A stretch of 64,000 nt of DNA from CAG-791 sp045130475. GTDB taxonomy: Bacteria > Bacillota > Clostridia > Lachnospirales > Lachnospiraceae. Positions 44,301-53,484 of the stretch are shown in pieces. The position numbers were made by a program, and so were the translations under genes. The notes under the pieces were generated by a model. That model was not told the DNA's origin. It searched no databases and was given only the letters and a program-made list of their open reading frames with translations. Numbering within the stretch: the stretch's first letter is position 1; each line of letters opens with the position of its first letter. Location: the NCBI GenBank assembly GCA_045130475.1, contig JBGUPU010000034.1:48510-112509 (forward strand), given 5' to 3'.

Positions 44301-45536
44301 TCAGCTGCTCTTGCGAAGAGCGGACTGTTTATCCGGATTCACACTGCTCACATCATACTTGATGCTGATGCGCTGGCGTCCGACAATGAAATTCTTGTTG
44401 ATACGCTGCTGGACAATACTGCAGTCTTCGCGCGTAGTGTTTACAAGAAGGATCAGACACTGTCCTTTCCCGTAGGAACAGATCGTATCACCGCGGCGGA
44501 CGCTGGAGCATGCGCTCTCGATCAGACGCTCGCTGAGCCTGTCCAGAACAGTCCCCTCTTTCATGGGATTGCCCTTGCCGTCCAGGATCGTGCAGAGCAT
44601 GAGATAGGAGGAAGTCCCCATTCTGTCGACGAGGCGTCTGTTGGCCCTGTAAATCCCCTGAAAAACCGGGTAAATGCAGAGATAGCCTCCGCCTGCCTCG
44701 CTGTCTCCGCCGTCGAGTTCATTCTGTATATCCTCAAGCAGAGTATACTGGTGGGAAATTCCTTTGCCCAGGTGCTCGAACCACTCGACAATCTTGCCCG
44801 ACGGATGAATGCCGAGCTCATCGAGATAATAATTGACGGTGTGCTCGTAGAGCCTGACAGCCTCGTCATATTTGCGCATCTGGACCAGGGCTTCCATGGT
44901 CAGGGATTCCCAGTCCGAAAGAGGCGCGATGACAGAAGCATACTGGCCCAGTTCTCTCATACGGTCATAATCCTGTCTGTCACGGAGGATCCTGCTGGCG
45001 TTCTCCACGCAGTCCGCAAAAATCTTCTCATAGCGCATGGATTCCCGCACAGCCCATACATTATTGGTCTGCATGGGAAGGAACTCACCGCCGTACTCAT
45101 AACTCGCCTTCAGGTAGCTCTCTAGACGCTTTGCCGAATCCGTCTCACTGCCGGCTTCCAGATAAAGCTTCTCAAATTCGTAAGCGTCCTCTTCGACCTC
45201 GATCTCCTTTGTCCAGTAAAAAGCATCCTTCTCAGAGATGATGTAATTCACCTTGGGAAGACCGGCTTTCTCAAGATACTTCTTGGCATTATAAATGACA
45301 CTCCGCAATGAGTGATGCGCATTATCGACCTCCCGGTCTCCGAAGAGAAGCTCCTCGAGACGGTCCCGCGTCACTCCCTTGTCGCGTGAGTGGATCAGAA
45401 TCTGAAGCAGGGCGTTATTCTGTGAAATAGAAGATTTAGAAGAACCTGCGATTGTCTTTCCGTTATAGCTCATGGAAAAGCCGCCCAACATTTTAACGTA
45501 CAGGACGTTGCTGCGCTTTTCAGCAAAGTTTGCCAT
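44301..45536 (-). CDS. SARP-like regulator: winged helix, BTAD domain and degenerate GGDEF-like tail
   Basis: The 411-residue protein starts with an OmpR/SARP winged helix (residues 10-110, LYVKMLGGFSMSYNGK and TRDRLEELLFGDREVDNAHH), followed by a bacterial transcriptional activator (TPR-like BTAD) domain to about 265 with LYEHTVNYYLDELGIHPS. The last 120 residues resemble a GGDEF fold: SVRRGDTICSYGKGQCLILL sits where cyclases have RxxDxxxRYGGDEFxxLL, so the catalytic GGDEF is replaced and diguanylate cyclase activity is not expected. GGAGGAAAG precedes ATG 45536. It likely controls its lipoprotein partner downstream. Confidence 0.85.
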   Translation of the reverse strand: MANFAEKRSNVLYVKMLGGFSMSYNGKTIAGSSKSSISQNNALLQILIHSRDKGVTRDRLEELLFGDREVDNAHHSLRSVIYNAKKYLEKAGLPKVNYIISEKDAFYWTKEIEVEEDAYEFEKLYLEAGSETDSAKRLESYLKASYEYGGEFLPMQTNNVWAVRESMRYEKIFADCVENASRILRDRQDYDRMRELGQYASVIAPLSDWESLTMEALVQMRKYDEAVRLYEHTVNYYLDELGIHPSGKIVEWFEHLGKGISHQYTLLEDIQNELDGGDSEAGGGYLCIYPVFQGIYRANRRLVDRMGTSSYLMLCTILDGKGNPMKEGTVLDRLSERLIESACSSVRRGDTICSYGKGQCLILLVNTTREDCSIVQQRINKNFIVGRQRISIKYDVSSVNPDKQSALRKSS

Positions 45537-45725
45537 GATCTTTCCTCCATGTGGTAAAAAAGTACTGACTTTTCTATATTCCAGCCTTTCTCAATCGGAT
45601 GAAACAAAAGATATGCTTTTTCAGATCGGCATTTTTATCAACTTATATTATATACTCCTTTTGCGGCCCTGCACTTATATTCACATCATTAAAAAGGCAT
45701 TTCAGTCACAAAAAGCGTCAAAATA

Positions 45726-45754
45726 ATATTAATTATGGGGCACATCTGCGTCAA
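45726..45754 (-). promoter_or_regulatory. possible promoter of the SARP-like regulator
   Basis: TTGACG (45754-45749), 17 bases, TAATAT (45731-45726) on the minus strand, in a very AT-rich gap (45537-45870) that has no visible gene. The leader would be about 185 nt. Confidence 0.45.
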
Positions 45755-45870
45755 TTATGTATATGATTATATACAATTTTTGTTATATATAACAGTATTA
45801 AATCGGAAAATTTCCAGGGCTTGTCCTGAACAAAGGGCCTGAACGCGGCCTGAAATATCGGGACAAAAAG

Positions 45871-45911
45871 GCGGACACCGAAGATCTCTGTCAGAAATCT
45901 TCAGTGTCCGC
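45871..45911 (-). terminator. terminator after the LtaS-like gene
   Basis: A 15-bp stem with one mismatch (45871-45885 with 45897-45911) is followed on the minus strand by CTTTTTG. Confidence 0.85.
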
Positions 45912-45963
45912 TCGGTTCTCTTTCATCGACGGGAATATGCTGTTCCCGGTGTCACCGGATTGC

Positions 45964-48615
45964 TTACTGTGCCTTCTGAAGGGAGGGTTCCTTCCTGCGG
46001 GCTCCGAGTCCGTCGTAGGTATTAAATTCAACACTGTCCGCAACAACAGAATGCTCGTTGTCGTAAATGACAAAGTTCAGTCCGATCCGCTGCACGGCAT
46101 ATTCTATATTATTGATCTTTACCGAACATGTCAGATATCTTCCGGCGCCGCCGCCTGCTCCGGAAAGGCCTCCCTGGCTGATCACAGAGTATGCTGCGCC
46201 GTCAGGAAGCGTCCCTGTACAGCTGAGTTCTTTTTCGCTGATCTTCTCTCGCTTTTCCTGTCCCGGGATCAGAACAGTGTAATAACTCCATCGATAGTGT
46301 CCCGGCAGTACTTCCTCCAGCCCCAGCGCAGAGAGCTGGTTCTGCAGTTCTGTGCTGATCTCCCTGGTACCGTCATCCCGGATGGTCAGGAAAATGCTGT
46401 ACTGGGCATTGTTCCTGAGAAGCTCCAGGTATTCATAGATGTTTCCTGTACGCAGAGTCATATCGCCCGTAATGCGGCCGCACTCATAGCGTCTGCCGGA
46501 TTTTCCGTTTACATAAACATAGATATTACAGGATTTCAGATTCAGTCCGTCCGGAACATTGTCTTCGTCTTCAGAGGATTTTTCTCCGCCGGGGACTGCA
46601 TCCTCGCTCTCCTCGGCATATTCTGCCCCGTCTTCCCGGATCTCGATGTGTTCTTCGATCTCTCCTCCGGGCTCCTGGTCTCCGGGTCCGGTTTCTTCAG
46701 CGGTTTCCTCCGCCTGAAGATCACCCTCCTCTGCATCCGCGTCCTCGTCTGTCTCTTTTTCCTTCTCCTCTTCGTCTCCCCGGAAGGTCTCTCCGGGAAG
46801 GGAATAGCCCGGAAGCACGCCTGTGTAATAATTCTTTTTCTCTTTGTTCATCTTCAGGCGGATCACTTTGTCCGGATTGTCGTTGTCCCAGGCCTCCACC
46901 TCAACAGACTTGATCTTCTCATAGACGTTTTTAAAATCCGATACCGACAGGGACAAAGTTCCCTGGTCCTCATTGATCTCAGTAACCTCGATCTGCGCGG
47001 ACGGCGCAAGTCCCTGGGCCCGCAGCAGATCTTCGTCATAGAGATCGATATTTGCAAGTTCCTGCATAAAGGCACTCTTCTTGCTCAGCAGATCGGACAA
47101 CTCCTCCATCCCATATGTCTCGAAGAGTGTATCTGTCGTGCCATAGAGGTTTGTTCCCAGACCAAGACGGTCGCCTTCGATGGTGACACCCATGGCAGCC
47201 AGTGTGGTCGGCATGTTATCCAGTGTCGTGTATTCGCGCTTCCTGGAAGGATCCGCGGGCTCACAGGCTGAATTGATAAAAGCCGTATAGGTACGGCGGT
47301 CGTAAGAGGCGGGAACATCTATGCAAAAATCACTGTCCATGGTCAGATGATCGCCGTTGAGGACAATGGTCGTGTTGTCATAGAAGTCCTGGTCCTGGAT
47401 CCAGTGGATGAATTCACTCACCTGACGGCTCGAACAGGCAAAGGCGTTGGCATACTGGTTGCCCTCAAAGTCATCCGTGCAGAGTTCGCAGCGGTAACCG
47501 TCCTCAAAGTGGGTATCCACAGTGAGCATCGAGAAATTGAAAGGTTCCTCCTGCTGCGCGAGTTCCAGAACTTTTTCCTTGGCATAGGAAAACAGCTTCT
47601 GGTCCTCATATCCCCAGAAGACATAGTAGTCCTTGGGGATCAGCCCCTGCTCGATGGCCCACTTATAGTCGCAGATCTCATAATCGCCATGCTCGGTCAG
47701 GTAGAGCCTGCGCCCTCCGAAAGTGGCGTCCGAGCCGATCATAAAGGCCTGGTTGTACCCTTCTCCGTCCAGGATGTCTCCGAGTGTCGTAACCCCGGAG
47801 AAAAAAGAATCCTGGGTATTCATTTTATTGAAGGAACCTCGCGCGTCCGTAAACTCTTCCCCCAGGTCCATTTTAAGGGGAAGGGCTGCGGACTGTGTGA
47901 AAATTCCCGCCATTGTGTAGGTAGATCCGGGCATGACATGCCCGCCGTTGAGAAGGTCAGTGTTCCCGTTGAAATTGTCTCCCTCCTGTGCCAGCTCAGT
48001 GAGCTCCGGGATCACGTTCTGCGGAAACGCCCCTCCGTTCTCCCCGTCCGCAAAGGTCATTTCCACGGATTCCAGATAGATATAGATGAGATTTCTCTTC
48101 TTCTCAGGAAATGTGATCGCGGTCTTTTTGGGATCAATGTAGTTGTCTTCAATGAAAGTGGAATCTTCCATCTGATCCATCAGGAATTTAATGATGTCAA
48201 GCTTGATCACACCCACTGTCAGGGTGATGACCAGGGCGATCGAAGCTCCTATGATCGTATGCCTGACAAAGGTTCCGCGCGTCTTGGAAGCATGACGTGT
48301 ATGTACGATCATGGCAAAGATACTGAACATGATCAGCACCGACGGCAGAATACACCTGAAGGCATATTTTTCCATCATCCCGCCGCCGGTACCTTCCAGA
48401 GGCGCACGCAGATGATAGAGGATCTCATCCATCTTCAGTCCGGCCCAGGTTGTAAAGGCCCAGAATTCACTGAAGAAGACCAGTGCAGAGATAGTGGCGA
48501 TCAGCACTGCAAGGCCGGCAAAAAACCTGGTCTGCGAGCGCGGCCGTCTGCGTTTCTTCTTTCTTTTCTTTGCTCCTGTATTCAGCTTTTCTTCAATCTC
48601 TGATCTTTGCGGCAT
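45964..48615 (-). CDS. LtaS-type membrane phosphoglycerol transferase/sulfatase
   Basis: The 883-residue protein starts with a strongly basic tail, has about four membrane helices within residues 30-180, then an alkaline-phosphatase-like domain: YIYLESVEMTFADG, GSTYTMAGIF at the nucleophile region, NFSMLTVDTHFEDGYRCE and VLNGDHLTMD with the metal Asp-His. LtaS and related enzymes polymerise glycerol phosphate on lipid, so wall teichoic or lipoteichoic work is inferred. After about residue 600 come a beta-rich domain, a Glu-rich acidic linker near residues 630-720 and a second beta-rich C-terminal domain that LtaS lacks. AAAAGGAAAG precedes ATG 48615; the extra frame to 48711 overlaps the tRNA promoter and is rejected. 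Confidence 0.85.
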   Translation of the reverse strand: MPQRSEIEEKLNTGAKKRKKKRRRPRSQTRFFAGLAVLIATISALVFFSEFWAFTTWAGLKMDEILYHLRAPLEGTGGGMMEKYAFRCILPSVLIMFSIFAMIVHTRHASKTRGTFVRHTIIGASIALVITLTVGVIKLDIIKFLMDQMEDSTFIEDNYIDPKKTAITFPEKKRNLIYIYLESVEMTFADGENGGAFPQNVIPELTELAQEGDNFNGNTDLLNGGHVMPGSTYTMAGIFTQSAALPLKMDLGEEFTDARGSFNKMNTQDSFFSGVTTLGDILDGEGYNQAFMIGSDATFGGRRLYLTEHGDYEICDYKWAIEQGLIPKDYYVFWGYEDQKLFSYAKEKVLELAQQEEPFNFSMLTVDTHFEDGYRCELCTDDFEGNQYANAFACSSRQVSEFIHWIQDQDFYDNTTIVLNGDHLTMDSDFCIDVPASYDRRTYTAFINSACEPADPSRKREYTTLDNMPTTLAAMGVTIEGDRLGLGTNLYGTTDTLFETYGMEELSDLLSKKSAFMQELANIDLYDEDLLRAQGLAPSAQIEVTEINEDQGTLSLSVSDFKNVYEKIKSVEVEAWDNDNPDKVIRLKMNKEKKNYYTGVLPGYSLPGETFRGDEEEKEKETDEDADAEEGDLQAEETAEETGPGDQEPGGEIEEHIEIREDGAEYAEESEDAVPGGEKSSEDEDNVPDGLNLKSCNIYVYVNGKSGRRYECGRITGDMTLRTGNIYEYLELLRNNAQYSIFLTIRDDGTREISTELQNQLSALGLEEVLPGHYRWSYYTVLIPGQEKREKISEKELSCTGTLPDGAAYSVISQGGLSGAGGGAGRYLTCSVKINNIEYAVQRIGLNFVIYDNEHSVVADSVEFNTYDGLGARRKEPSLQKAQ

Positions 48616-48664
48616 TTTCTTTCCTTTTTCCAGTGTTATAAAATGAATCTTGTCTGCTTTTTGC

Positions 48665-48692
48665 TTGCAAAGTCCGTTATTTCTGCTATAAT
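48665..48692 (+). promoter_or_regulatory. promoter of tRNA-Gly
   Basis: TTGCAA (48665-48670), 16 bases, TGC-TATAAT (48687-48692) is an extended -10 promoter placed about 30 bases before the tRNA. Confidence 0.75.
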
Positions 48693-48721
48693 ACAATTTG
48701 TGCTCAGGCACAATCCCTTAT

Positions 48722-48792
48722 GCAGGTGTAGTTCATCGGTAGAATACCAGCTTCCCAAGCTGGGGAGACGGGTTCGATTCCCGCCACCTGCT
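48722..48792 (+). tRNA. tRNA-Gly (anticodon CCC)
   Basis: The 71-base cloverleaf has acceptor stem GCAGGTG/CACCTGC, D arm with AGTTCATCGGTAGAA, anticodon arm CCAGC-TTCCCAA-GCTGG giving anticodon CCC, and T arm GGGTTCGATTCCC. The discriminator is T, as for bacterial glycine tRNAs, and CCA is not encoded. It is divergent from the LtaS-like gene with its own promoter and terminator. Confidence 0.95.
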
Positions 48793-48796
48793 CTTT

Positions 48797-48838
48797 AAGA
48801 CCGGTGTTTTCTGATATCCAGAACACACCGGTCTTTTT
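48797..48838 (+). terminator. terminator after tRNA-Gly
   Basis: An 11-bp perfect stem (48797-48807 with 48825-48835) followed by a T-run lies 4 bases after the tRNA and may also stop smpB transcripts from the other side. Confidence 0.88.
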
Positions 48839-48913
48839 AATGGCAAAAACAAACAGAAGCAGGATGAAAACCGGGCATTGCGTCCCGTCCGATGCTTTCA
48901 TCCCTGCGCTGTC

Positions 48914-49384
48914 TTACAGTTTCAGCTGTTCGCGGTACTCCCTCTCTGTCTCACGGCGAATCGCCTTCTTTCGGAGGTCATCCCGTTTGTCATAGAGCTT
49001 TTTGCCCCGCGCCAGACCGATCTCAACCTTAACCAGTCCTTTTTTGAAATAAACCTGGAGAGGCATGATCGTATAGCCCTTGGTCTGGACCTGTCCCTGC
49101 AGACGGAGGATCTCGCTCTTATGCAGCAGAAGACGGCGCCGTCTGAGCGGTTCGCGGTTGAAGATGTTGCCTTTCTCATAAGGGCTGATATTCATTCCCT
49201 CAATATATGCCTCTCCTCCTGATACAGCGACATAGGCCTCCTTGATACTGCACTTCCCCATCCTGATCGATTTCACTTCCGTGCCGAACAGTTCAATGCC
49301 GCACTCATATTTTTCTTCTATAAAATAATCGTGGTATGCCTTTTTATTGTTGGCCACCAGCTTGTAGGATTTCTGATCTGCCAT
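48914..49384 (-). CDS. smpB: SsrA-binding protein
   Basis: SmpB brings tmRNA to stalled ribosomes. The 156-residue protein matches the family: KAYHDYFIEEKYECGIELFG, GTEVKSIRMGKCSIKEAYV, NPxE-like NIFNREPLRRRRLLLHK and a basic C-terminal tail. GGAGG lies about 10 bases before ATG 49384; the frame to 49453 is not used. It lies downstream of secG as usual in Firmicutes but without the normal rnr gene between. No ssrA gene is visible nearby. Confidence 0.96.
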   Translation of the reverse strand: MADQKSYKLVANNKKAYHDYFIEEKYECGIELFGTEVKSIRMGKCSIKEAYVAVSGGEAYIEGMNISPYEKGNIFNREPLRRRRLLLHKSEILRLQGQVQTKGYTIMPLQVYFKKGLVKVEIGLARGKKLYDKRDDLRKKAIRRETEREYREQLKL

Positions 49385-49464
49385 TCTGACAGCCTCCTCC
49401 GGGCACAGCCCTAAATCACGAGAACAGCCGCGCAAAGCATGCCGGAATCTCACTCAACATAAAA

Positions 49465-49482
49465 GGCACCCTCCCGGGTGCC
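49465..49482 (-). terminator. terminator between secG and smpB
   Basis: GGCACCC and GGGTGCC form a stem with a T-run after it on the minus strand. A second longer hairpin at 49614-49651 lies closer to secG. The gap 49385-49668 contains only these structures. Confidence 0.75.
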
Positions 49483-49668
49483 GCAAGCATTCGCAGTCCG
49501 TCAGCGGGCTGTGGGTATACATGATACTCTGTTCTCTCAATATGACACTATATACTCACAGCAGCGAATCCCCGTCTCTGACCGGGAAATCAAGGCACGG
49601 TTCGCGTTGCATCACACAGACAAACGGCCCGGTAAAGGACCGTCTCTGTGCAGTGAAAATGCGCACAC

Positions 49669-49911
49669 TCAAAAGAGATGCATATTGAGCAGAATGGCAA
49701 GTACAAAAAAGATGACAACCAGAGCTGTCGTAAACTTGACAAGGAAACCTTCCATGGTCCTGCCCTTGTTCCTGCCCCAGTAAGTATCGCTGTTGGAGCC
49801 GGCGATCGCGCCAAGTCCCTGAGACTTGCCTTCCTGCATCAGGATCACAACAGTCATGATAACGCTGATGATGATCATGACAATCGTCACTAAAATTCGT
49901 ACTATACTCAT
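49669..49911 (-). CDS. secG: SecG preprotein translocase subunit
   Basis: The 80-residue protein is a SecG: a hydrophobic N-terminal helix, the conserved ILMQEGKSQGLGAIAG turn and a second helix (FTTALVVIFFVLAILLNMHLF) at the C-terminus. It aids SecYEG export in the membrane. The ATG is 1 base after GGAGG but 10 bases after AAAGGA, so the more upstream purine run is the likely ribosome site. PBP and smpB flank it on the same strand. Confidence 0.93.
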   Translation of the reverse strand: MSIVRILVTIVMIIISVIMTVVILMQEGKSQGLGAIAGSNSDTYWGRNKGRTMEGFLVKFTTALVVIFFVLAILLNMHLF

Positions 49912-50078
49912 TCCTCCAATATCCTTTCTCTGCTGAAGCCGGTTTGCAGAGCATCCCGCCAGGCAGCGTATTATAATTCGATGTCAAACAGAAGAATTCT
50001 ATCACACACTGTTTCGCCGTGCAAGAATCTTTTCAGTCTTTTTGTCTTTTTTGGTGTTCAGAGCTGACGGGTCCGGGA

Positions 50079-51674
50079 TCAATACCATTCTCCGTACCAT
50101 CTGTCCAGAATATTTTTGGCGATCGGAACAGCCCTGTCGCTTCCGACACCGCCGTTTTCGATCAGGACTGTGATGCAGAGATCCGGATCTCCGTTCTCCC
50201 CTTTGTCAGCGCCTACAGAAAAGCCCGTAAACCATGCGTGGGATCCTTCTTCCTGATCGTCCTCATCTTCCATGAACTCCGCCGTGCCGGTCTTTCCGAA
50301 TGCAATATAGGACTGTGTTCCGTCGAACTCACTGGCAGTTCCCCAGACACTGCTGCCGTCTTCGGAATTGTAGGTTACTCTGGTAACCCCGCGCATGAGC
50401 CTGCGCACATAGTCGGCCGTCTCTTCGTCGATGAGTGTCCCCACCGGTGTCCCTTCATATTCCTGGAGAATTTTCCCCTCTGCCGTACATACATTTTCGA
50501 TCAGATATGGACGTATCAGCACACCCCGGTTGGCAACGGCCATCGTGATCATATTCATATGCAGGGGGGAGACCTCTGTCCGTCCCTGTCCGATGGCGAC
50601 CTGCATCAGGTTGTGCGTGCTGATCTCTCCGTCTTCCAGAAGCTGCGAATGGCTGACACTGCTGGGAAGGTCATAGGGGAGTTCCTGATCGAACATCAGT
50701 CTTTTCAGGGTCCTGCGGAAACGGTCCAGATCCAGTCTCTCCGTGACGATACTGGCAAAGGCACTGTTGCAGGAATGAGCAAAGGCCTGCTCCAGATTCT
50801 GGTTATAGTGATGTTCATAATCGAAGCAGTGGATGCTGTCCTCTCCGTTCTGATAGATTCCGTCTACGCAGTTGTAGGAGAAATTATTGAAGTTGGACGG
50901 ATTCTCCTGCAGAAACTCGATGGAGTCCACAATCTTGAAAGTCGAACCCGGAGGATACAGTCCCTGTGTCGCGCGGTTCAGAAGCTGTGCGTCGCCGCTT
51001 TCGTTCGTTCTCAGGCTCTCCCAGATCAGCTCCAGTGTATTGGGATCAAAGTCCGGTTTGGAGACCATGGCCAGGATCTTTCCCGTCGACGGTTCGGTGA
51101 CGATGACCGCGCCCCGATAGCTGCCGAGTTCAGAGTAAACGATATCCTGCATCCTGACACTGAGGGTCGTATTGATATCATTGCCCGGATACTTCTCTTC
51201 GTTTCTGTCGCACTCAAGTTTGCTTTCAAAGGGGATATCGGAATGCAGGAGCTCATACTTCATATATTCCTCAATTCCGCTCCCGCCCAGCATCGAGTAG
51301 CCGACCACATGGCAGAATTCCTCGCTGTAGGGGTAAACCCGCGTGTTGTCCTCCTCTGAATAGGCAAGTTCCTCACCGTCACTGGCCAGAATCCTGCCTC
51401 TTACGTTATGCTCTTCGAGCAGGGCGTCCCTGCTGTTGTAATCATTGTCGAAGAGCCAGCGTCTGTTGATAACCGCGTAAGTGCAGAAATAGACGGACAT
51501 CACGGCAAAGAGCACGACAAATACGACCGCCGTGAAGACGATCTGACGACGTGCCTTCTTTTTGCCGCTCTCTACAATCACTTCATTTCCGCTGTCCGCG
51601 CTGTGTCTGTAGACAGCGGTATCCGGAATCCGGATCCCTCCCTCATCCGGTACCTGCTGTTTCTTTTTCCACAT
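50079..51674 (-). CDS. class B penicillin-binding protein transpeptidase
   Basis: The 531-residue protein is a monofunctional transpeptidase for peptidoglycan crosslinks. One N-terminal membrane helix (IVFTAVVFVVLFAVMSVYF near residue 45) precedes a dimerisation-like part with NVRGRILASDGEELA, then a transpeptidase domain with the three motifs YPPGSTFKI (Ser near residue 245), SCNSAFAS and KTGTAEF. Such PbpA-type proteins usually work with a RodA/FtsW partner, here encoded immediately upstream (86 bases). ATG 51674 is preferred to the longer frame at 51725 because AGGAG precedes it. Confidence 0.93.
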   Translation of the reverse strand: MWKKKQQVPDEGGIRIPDTAVYRHSADSGNEVIVESGKKKARRQIVFTAVVFVVLFAVMSVYFCTYAVINRRWLFDNDYNSRDALLEEHNVRGRILASDGEELAYSEEDNTRVYPYSEEFCHVVGYSMLGGSGIEEYMKYELLHSDIPFESKLECDRNEEKYPGNDINTTLSVRMQDIVYSELGSYRGAVIVTEPSTGKILAMVSKPDFDPNTLELIWESLRTNESGDAQLLNRATQGLYPPGSTFKIVDSIEFLQENPSNFNNFSYNCVDGIYQNGEDSIHCFDYEHHYNQNLEQAFAHSCNSAFASIVTERLDLDRFRRTLKRLMFDQELPYDLPSSVSHSQLLEDGEISTHNLMQVAIGQGRTEVSPLHMNMITMAVANRGVLIRPYLIENVCTAEGKILQEYEGTPVGTLIDEETADYVRRLMRGVTRVTYNSEDGSSVWGTASEFDGTQSYIAFGKTGTAEFMEDEDDQEEGSHAWFTGFSVGADKGENGDPDLCITVLIENGGVGSDRAVPIAKNILDRWYGEWY

Positions 51675-51759
51675 AATATAATGCTCTCCTGCAGGCAGTC
51701 TGAATTGCGCCGGATCCTGCGGCACGATTCACTGCAATGCTGTCCTGATATACAGGCCT

Positions 51760-53463
51760 TTATTTGTTTCTGCCGTCATACCCGTCAAAAATCCCCTCTT
51801 CAGAGATCCCATTGACCGGAAAGTTCTCCGGCAGATCGTCATCATCAAAAACAGACTGATCAAAAGGGACCGGCTCCACTTCGACTGTGCCGGCGTAATT
51901 TCCGCCGCTGCCATCAGGGAGATCCGCATACTGGACCGGGCTGCTGCCGGCATCTGCACCGTTCAAAATGCCGCCTCCGGTCAGGTCAGCATACTGATTT
52001 GAATTGCCGCCGGCATCTGTGCCGTAATACCCGGTCAGGCCGGCAGGAAAATCCGCATAGCCGTCCGGGCTGCCCAAAATGCCGGAGTGTTCCTGATCAT
52101 AGCGCTCTTTAAAGCGCGCTGTCCTTTCATCATGAAGAATGAAGATCATCTCGATCATTCCGAACATGGTCAGAGTGGACAGCACCGAACTTCCTCCATA
52201 ACTGACAAGGGGCAGTGTAACGCCGGTCAGGGGAATGAATTTGGTCTCACCGCCGACAGTCAGAAAAGTCTGGAAAATATAGCAGACCGCCGCGCCGAAG
52301 GTGAAAAGCTGGAAGAAGCGGTTCGAGTATCCTGATGAAAGGACAAGGATCCGAAGAAAGCAGTTGATGCACAGCAGAAGCAGGCATACTGCAAAAACAA
52401 GCCCCATCTCCTCCGAGATCGCCGAGAAAATAAAGTCTGACTCTACAAAGGGGATCCTGGTCGGTGCGCCCTGCGTCAGGCCTGCGCCCCAGGGGCCTCC
52501 ATAGCTGATGGCAAACAGAGACTGGGCGATCTGATAGCCCATCGAGTCAATAGCGGCAAAGGGATCTCTCCAGATCTCAAAGCGGATCCGCACATGGTAA
52601 AACAGGAAATAGCAGATGACGGCACCTGCCGTTCCCAGTCCTGCCCCCCAGAAGATCACTGACCACCTGCCGGTCGCCAGGAAAAGCATCATCAGATAGA
52701 CAATGAAGAAGATCAGGGCGCTTCCGAGGTCCCTGGACAAAACCAGGATCCCCACATGGGCGATCGCCAGCAAAGTGACGAACGCCGCCCTCTTTTTCGT
52801 GACTTCCCCGCTCAGAAGGCCGGCCAGCATCAGAATATACAGTATTTTCACAAATTCCGAAGGCTGGAATGTAAAGCCGAAGAGCGTGTATGTGATCTGG
52901 GCGCCGTTGGTTGCAGCACTCAGAAGGAGCACCCCTGACAGCGCCACGATTCCCAGGGCCGCGAAAACGATTCCGAGATGCCGGAGGGAGTCAAAAAACC
53001 GCCTGAAGAAGGGGATCACCAGCATGATCATCAGACCGGCGGAAGCCATCACAAACTGCTTGATCGGCTCTCCGGCCCTGTAGTCGATATCCTCAGGGCT
53101 CCCGTAAAAGGCTATTCTGGAGATAATGACAAAGCCCACCGAGAGCAGCATGCAGATGTTGTTGAAAAGCATCATGTTGGCCATCTCATGAACGATCCTG
53201 TACAGAACCATGAATGAGATCATGAACAGGATCTCCATCGCACACAAAAGAAACAGCATCCTCGATGCCGATCCTTCCACAAGCCAGGCAATCGTCATAT
53301 TGGCGTTGACCAGAAAACCGGCAAGCAAAATGCGCTGCAGGATTTCCAGCGTTCTGCGCATACGTCCGGGACGCATGGGCAGGCCGGCATACGACAGCAG
53401 CGTAAAGAGCAGCAGAATGCCCGTATTCACATATTTTGAAAGAGAAACCGCATATGCATTCAT
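51760..53463 (-). CDS. RodA/FtsW family peptidoglycan polymerase with a repetitive tail
   Basis: The protein polymerises lipid II in the membrane. About twelve helices are seen, with the family motifs FTFQPSEFVKILYI, LSRDLGSALIFF and PLVSYGGSSVL. The family norm is about 380-420 residues; this one has 567, with a long extra N-terminal helical part and a tail of about 115 residues rich in Gly, Tyr, Asp and Asn. The tail repeats PDGYADFP, NQYADLTGG and VQYADLPDG and ends in an acidic stretch. It is coupled with the PBP gene as a synthase pair. ATG 53463 has GGAAG upstream. Confidence 0.92.
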   Translation of the reverse strand: MNAYAVSLSKYVNTGILLLFTLLSYAGLPMRPGRMRRTLEILQRILLAGFLVNANMTIAWLVEGSASRMLFLLCAMEILFMISFMVLYRIVHEMANMMLFNNICMLLSVGFVIISRIAFYGSPEDIDYRAGEPIKQFVMASAGLMIMLVIPFFRRFFDSLRHLGIVFAALGIVALSGVLLLSAATNGAQITYTLFGFTFQPSEFVKILYILMLAGLLSGEVTKKRAAFVTLLAIAHVGILVLSRDLGSALIFFIVYLMMLFLATGRWSVIFWGAGLGTAGAVICYFLFYHVRIRFEIWRDPFAAIDSMGYQIAQSLFAISYGGPWGAGLTQGAPTRIPFVESDFIFSAISEEMGLVFAVCLLLLCINCFLRILVLSSGYSNRFFQLFTFGAAVCYIFQTFLTVGGETKFIPLTGVTLPLVSYGGSSVLSTLTMFGMIEMIFILHDERTARFKERYDQEHSGILGSPDGYADFPAGLTGYYGTDAGGNSNQYADLTGGGILNGADAGSSPVQYADLPDGSGGNYAGTVEVEPVPFDQSVFDDDDLPENFPVNGISEEGIFDGYDGRNK

Positions 53464-53484
53464 AAATAAACCGCTTCCGGCACA

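Noticed and set aside
49385..49668. tmRNA gene (ssrA) next to smpB
   Set aside because: The gap is too short and has no alanine-tRNA-like ends; only hairpins are seen.
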